DNA of 64,000 nt from Whalleya microplaca. Lineage: Eukaryota > Ascomycota > Sordariomycetes > Xylariales > Xylariaceae. A model generated the notes under the pieces. The model had not been told where the DNA came from and ran no database searches. It was given only the letters and a program-made list of their open reading frames with translations. Location of the stretch: contig MU385766.1 of assembly GCA_022497155.1 (NCBI GenBank), positions 186,001 to 250,000 on the forward strand. Reading direction: 5' to 3'. The position numbers and the translations under genes were made by a program. Shown here in pieces: positions 59,017 through 64,000 of this stretch; position 1 is the stretch's first letter, and each line of letters opens with the position of its first letter.

Positions 59017-59810
59017 GATAAGCTAGTTGATCAACCTTCGGCAAATATTTGTTTGAGAACGATAAACTGCAGAGTAGAACTTTTCCGTATAATACTACAT
59101 TTAAGGGCTCGGTATCAAGGAACGACATAGGTGATAGAACGCGAAACGCGTGTCGAGAATTGTATAACTGGAATGGTGATTGTAGGAATTTCATCAATAG
59201 CACTGTCCATCCCTTCTCTTAATGTCAGGGGTATTGAAACCTACAATAACTCATTTGATCAGCTAGGAGATCTAGCCAAACATGAGCAGATAGAATGGCT
59301 CATTATAAAGCTGCTGGGGTCAGTAATAATCTCGATGGTCATTGAGTAGCTTCAGCTTTGAAGAAGGAAGGTAATGTAAAGGATGCTACTTTTTTAGGAT
59401 ATTCACCCTAAGAACAGATTGTACACACTTCACGTAACTATTAAACGAAATGAAGCGTATTAATCCATTAATATTGTTGCTTGCTGTAGAGCTGTACTAA
59501 CACGTTCTGCGTCCAAAAGATGAGACATACTGGTTCTAGACTCCGCATGTTATGTACGGGCCAGGCCGCTCCCTGCGCATACCAGTGACTATCGATCAAT
59601 GCCATGCAATGCCCACGTTTGGACTCGTCAATTCTGGTCATGTTTCTCACGCAATTTGGTATCCCTAGATGTAGATCGTGACGCCACTAGAGGGATGACT
59701 CGTGCCTTAGGTACGATTTGTTTCAAGGGTTTCTAACCCATCTGTCAGGCAGTCTTATATTCGATGATGAAGGCACTCTGTGCTTCCTCTACAAAGGAAA
59801 TACATGAAAA
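59017..59810. promoter_or_regulatory. bidirectional promoter of the glycan-module pair
   Basis: 794 bp between the two start codons (59016 minus, 59811 plus). AT-rich and without a recognised gene; a 72-codon plus-strand frame at 59131-59349 has no family features. The head-to-head layout would allow co-expression of the two genes, which is inference. Confidence 0.55.
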
Positions 59811-62290
59811 ATGCTTCAACATCGCCTTACTAACAACGTATGGGCCCTTGGGCAGCAGTCTGCCGGGTTCGTCGCTGCCCTCGCCCTTATCGCAATCCAA
59901 GTAGGCATAGGTCTGTTGATGAAAATAGCGCAGAACGATGGGAAATACAGTTTTTCAGTGCCAGGTTCTATCGCGATATCTGAGTTTTTCAAACTCTCGA
60001 TAGCGCTGGCTCTATATTCGATCCAGCTAAGCCAACGAAGAGAGCTGCAGCTCGGAGGTGGCGAATACGTATCACTTCCAACTTCAAACTCAGCAACGCC
60101 AGATATCGAGAAAGTTTCTGGTGATAATAGAGGCGAAAAAGGACTCCTTAGGAGTCTAGCTGATGAAATACCATTAGAAGCTAGGCGTGGGTTTTGGAAC
60201 TTGGCACTCTTCTATGCTTTAATCAACAATACTGTAAGGCTTAAATCCACAGGAAAGAACTACACATTGACTTTTATTCACATTAGATATTCATAGCCTA
60301 CGAGGTCGCTGACCCAGGCACTATCAGTTTAGTGCGCTCGACCGTGACGGGACTGACAGCTTTCCTTTCAACCATCTTTCTAGAGAGAAAAATCTCCAAC
60401 CTTCAATGGTTGGCTGTGGCTTTCCAGCTCTGTGGCCTAGCTCTTACTCAGTTTTCTACAGGCTCCGGAGCTGTATACAGCCTGTCAGTTTACGCATTAC
60501 TTTTCTTCCAAGTGTTCTTATCAGCTGCTTCGGGTATCTTTAACGAGTCCCTTGTTAAGGACGAAGGAGCTTCCCTGCATGCGCAGAATGCAGTACTGTA
60601 TTTTGTTGGTACACTGGTAAACTTGGTGATACATCTGGCAACCTGTGTGTTCAGTCCCACAGAGCCTGGTCTACTCACCGGATATAACGATATACGATCA
60701 GTACTAGTCATTCTAAGCAACGTGCTCATTGGGCTCGCTATTACAGCGGTATACAAATGTAAGATTTATCCTTTAATCAGCAGCAATAACGTAGCTACAA
60801 CTCCTCAAAAAGACTCTACTGACAGTTCTTGACAGATGCTGATGCCGTCATCAAGTGCCTTGCGACAGGTATTACCACGGCGTTGTTAGTTTATCTATCA
60901 TCTTTACTCTTTGCATTGCCTCTCACATTCGGAGCTTTCGTTGGGACTTGCATTATTTTTGTCAGCTCCTGGGCATATATGCGTAATCCAGCCAAAGCTA
61001 CGCAGGCCCCAGCAATGCAAGTGGCTCCATTGAGTCGTTATAAGAACCTTTTCCAGGTAATATCCCCACTATCCAATCTTTGTTCGGGCTCGTTGATACT
61101 GGATATCTTAGAGATACACCAACTACGCACTACTCACCTTCACCATCTTCACCATTTGGGTATCGGTACAGACAAGGCTATACGTCAATCATCTAGCCGC
61201 AGATGATACTGAGCCCATAACCATAGTAGAGGCGGAAGAAAATGCCAACTTGGACATTCTCGAGTCGCCTTTCAGTAAGACACTGGGATTCATCCGCTGG
61301 AACTCACCTCATTACGAACGTATACCCCTGGCAGAAAAATACCGACCATTCTTCCACACGCTGCACTACAGCGGTCCAAACATCTCTAACATAGACGATA
61401 TCGGCCAGAATTTAACCCATGACGCGTTCCAGGGGAGTACTGAGGTTTACCTCCAAGTTGCCGAAACGATGCAAATGATCCTTGATGGTGATTCTTGGGC
61501 TGGTTTCCATCAGCAGGACAATACGGCACATGGAAACACTACGTCGAAGCCGAGCACTTCGGACATAGAGGGATTACTTTACTGGCACTTCGACGCATGG
61601 GTCCACCCACTCGAATTCGCCAGCGAAGACCGAAGGAAAATATGGTTCAACGACGTGTCCCGGCCTCAGAACCCGAGTTTTGATTGCATGACCGACCCAA
61701 CCCAATCTCTTTGGAGCCCTCTTCACGACGGCCGAGCGTTCCATGTGCAGGCTCTGGCCACTGTCGAGAAACTAGTTGCCATCGGCGCCCCCTACAGGAT
61801 CGACCAGCATCTCTTCTGCACGGGGTGGGCCGACTTCTACTATATCCCGCGGGAGTTCTTCGAGGATTACATCTATCTGGCTTTGGCCTTCCACGAGAGA
61901 TTGACTTTCCACGAGGTCGCGATCGCGACGATGATTCATATCATTGACGAGAGCCGAAGGCGAATACCGGGGCGCAGTATCATCAGTCGCTTTCCTGCCT
62001 GGGGTTCGTGTTGTGCGGGAGAAGAACCAAGTGTCCGCGAAGTGATGTTCCACCGGATGGGCCATAAGCTGCATTACGATGCTGAGAACCAATTGCCAGT
62101 CGAGGCTTTCTATGCCAAACTGGACCGCGATGGCAGGATGATTGGGAAGGAGATACCGGAGCCACACTGGGTCAAGGAGAAGGCTGATCGGGAGGCTAAT
62201 TGGCGCAAAGGAACTAACATGACAGTCATTCAGGAATCCAGCGAGCGGGATGAGAAGATTGTGGAGAGCGAGAAACAAGACCCATCTTGA
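59811..62290 (+). CDS. nucleotide-sugar transporter fused to a membrane-anchored putative glycosyltransferase domain
   Basis: Four exons: 59811-60233, 60287-60758, 60836-61056, 61112-62290, 764 residues. Residues ~15-355 are a multi-span nucleotide-sugar transporter of the UDP-galactose/CMP-sialate group (PF04142): SEFFKLSIALALYS, FIAYEVADPGTISLVRSTVT, FNESLVKDEGASLHAQNAVL and YADAVIKCLATGITT. After LSRYKNLFQ the next exon, joined in phase 0 over a 55-bp intron, starts RYTNYALLTFTIFTIWVSVQ, a further transmembrane segment. A ~370-residue domain follows, with LLYWHFDAWVHPLEF, APYRIDQHLFCTGWADFYYI and YLALAFHERLTFHEVA. I do not know this domain by name; the Trp/Asp/Tyr-rich motifs and membrane anchor suggest a lumenal glycosyltransferase. 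No ATG lies near the start of the fourth exon, which supports one fused gene. Confidence 0.8.
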
Positions 62291-64000
62291 ACATTGAAAG
62301 AAGCTCGAAGTGTAAGATTTGTGTAATGCATACACGCAAGATGTTCGAAAGAACCTGAACCTCGGAGAATGGAGTTTGGGGAGGTACTTGGGATTTTCAA
62401 GAATTGTTTGAGCCTACTGAGCACATATAGGCGCTCTTTGTATTGTCTCGCAAATCGTAAGCTATTGGTAAACTGAATTATTGATTTACATCTACACTTA
62501 CATTGACATAACATAGAAGAAGTTATGAATTCCTAGCTACGATATTTGAAATCACAGATCAGTGCTTTCTTTCGTTGTGTTGTTCATTTAATCAACTGTC
62601 GGGTTCGTAGCCATTTTGATCTAAGGGTTGCGTATGTGTACTGACTGATATGTAAATGTAATGACGTGTACGGTTTAATGTTAAATTTACATAGAAATGC
62701 TTGAGTCGTCTTCAAGTGACATATGTTATGAATTTGTCTGGCTATAATATGCTGATGTATGTTTTATATCAGATGTCATACAAATAGTTCATAAGCGAGA
62801 TGACATGTCTTAACCCTATCCCATCTCATTGTCACGGTGTCTATTCACGTTGCAACCAGCAAGTTATCGACTATTCAAGCTACTTAACCAGGAAACTTCC
62901 CTCATTTTCATATCCTATATGTCACGATAATAGGGGTATTATACTTGCTCCGAGATCCATAGGCTTAAAAGAGATCTTCTAAGCAACTAGAAGATCCTTC
63001 GGATCTTAGACCTTTACACAATTTTACTGGAGTGATCACGGCAGCACCTAAATGATCATTGCACACACTGTAACTGTGATACTATAGATATAGTATTGAG
63101 TTTACATAGGTGCATATTGCTGACCCCCTATTGTTTCTATCTACAAGCGCTTGGCTAGTGAGGGGGAATGTTGTTTTATATTTTAGCTAGAGTGAGTAAT
63201 GCTCTATATTTGAATCAATCGACACGAGAGCTAGAGAGTGAACCGAACAGCCTATTCTTTACTGTGAACAATGATAGACTTGTACCAACATGATTTGCCA
63301 TCTCGGAAGCATCACATTGAGTGATATATCTGACTATATTTATAGCAGTCGTTTAAATTGTGAACATTAAAACTCAGGTGTTTTTTGAAACATAATTCTA
63401 CCTATCTTGTCCCCTTCATGCCACTCTCCATCATATACCGACCCCTGCCTTCTGTAAATATGATGCCGAATTATAGTTTGTTGCTTTATGTTTAGTATTC
63501 AGTTAGTAGCATCGAGTTCTTATATTTCATACCTTGATTTTTTAATAGGTTAATTACCTAGTTCATTCACTTATTCTCTTATAATAGCATTGTTGCAATT
63601 TCGAGTATCAAGAAGCGAAAAACTGGTGGAATAGTGGTCATGTAGTCAAGCTCGCTCTTGGTGATTTATGATAAGACAGATTGTACTCATTGTAATTCTC
63701 AACACAAGGTGAGGAGACAATTGCTTCTGTGTATGTTTGCCCATCTCTAGAAACAGGGTCATTCGAAGTGGGCTCTAAAAACCGTATTTTCCGAGGTCAT
63801 TCTTATTCTTTTACGTACATATATGTAGAAAGGCTAGTGTATATTTGTAAGCATTACGTCGCTCTATGTTTTCGATATCTGTTCATGACCATAAATCCAT
63901 AAATGTGTAATGCTCCTCTATTGCACGCCTTTGAAACGGGAGCATAGGTATCACTGCCTATGTCCTCGATATGTAATATAAAGGTAAAATAGATATGCCT
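62291..64000. other. AT-rich stretch to the window end
   Basis: No recognised gene. From about 62500 onward the sequence is clearly AT-rich with many TA-rich runs and stop codons in all frames. It could be an unmarked or point-mutated repeat, but no repeat boundary is visible within the window. Confidence 0.4.

Noticed and set aside
59131..59349. 72-codon frame in the divergent promoter of the glycan-module pair
   Set aside because: No family signature and AT-rich context; more likely part of the promoter.

Overview
The window is nuclear DNA of a filamentous ascomycete (Pezizomycotina, most likely a sordariomycete). The evidence is short introns of about 45-150 bp with GT/AG borders, CAA- and CT-rich leaders, and a gene set typical of these fungi: calcineurin B, TSC2, CENP-I/Mis6, Cse1, Caf16, a CmcJ/NvfI-family enzyme and a candidate CaaX pheromone precursor. 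The spacers also carry many short ACCTAGGT/TACGTACCT-type motifs. The species cannot be named from the sequence alone.

Layout. 0-1.5 kb: calcineurin B. 1.5-9.7 kb and 11-17.8 kb: two gene-poor stretches flanking a conserved fungal Q/P-rich protein (RfeG-like). 17.8-20.9 kb: mitochondrial ribosomal protein uS9m and translation factor eEF1B-gamma share a 417-bp divergent promoter. At 21.36 kb lies a 24-codon gene with a well-formed promoter and a C-terminal CaaX box, best read as a lipopeptide mating-pheromone precursor. 22-30 kb is accessory in character: an AT-rich spacer, a GC-rich SAM methyltransferase, an NADPH-dependent FMN-reductase-like protein, a small Pro/Gly-rich gene, and two decayed genes (an MFS transporter and a thioesterase-like gene). 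30.8-40.4 kb: Cse1 and TSC2, divergently arranged. 40.4-50 kb: simple repeats, a hairpin/MITE-like element with perfect 30-bp inverted arms, and an unusual GH3-C-terminal/GNAT protein that lacks the glycosidase catalytic domain. 50-54 kb: CENP-I and Caf16, convergent. 55 kb: a CmcJ/NvfI-like oxidoreductase.

56.4-62.3 kb holds the most system-like pair. A three-module cytosolic protein (nucleotidyltransferase + HAD phosphatase + aminoglycoside/choline-kinase-like phosphotransferase) is head-to-head, across 794 bp, with a spliced gene joining a Golgi nucleotide-sugar transporter to a membrane-anchored domain that could be a glycosyltransferase. I infer that the first makes a nucleotide-activated sugar or alcohol and the second imports and transfers it, as a two-gene glycan-decoration module. 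The catalytic families are recognised; the pathway is inference.

Exon borders were placed by eye from GT/AG sites and uninterrupted family-like translation. For every spliced gene the exon lengths add up to a multiple of three. No RNA genes or CRISPR arrays were found.
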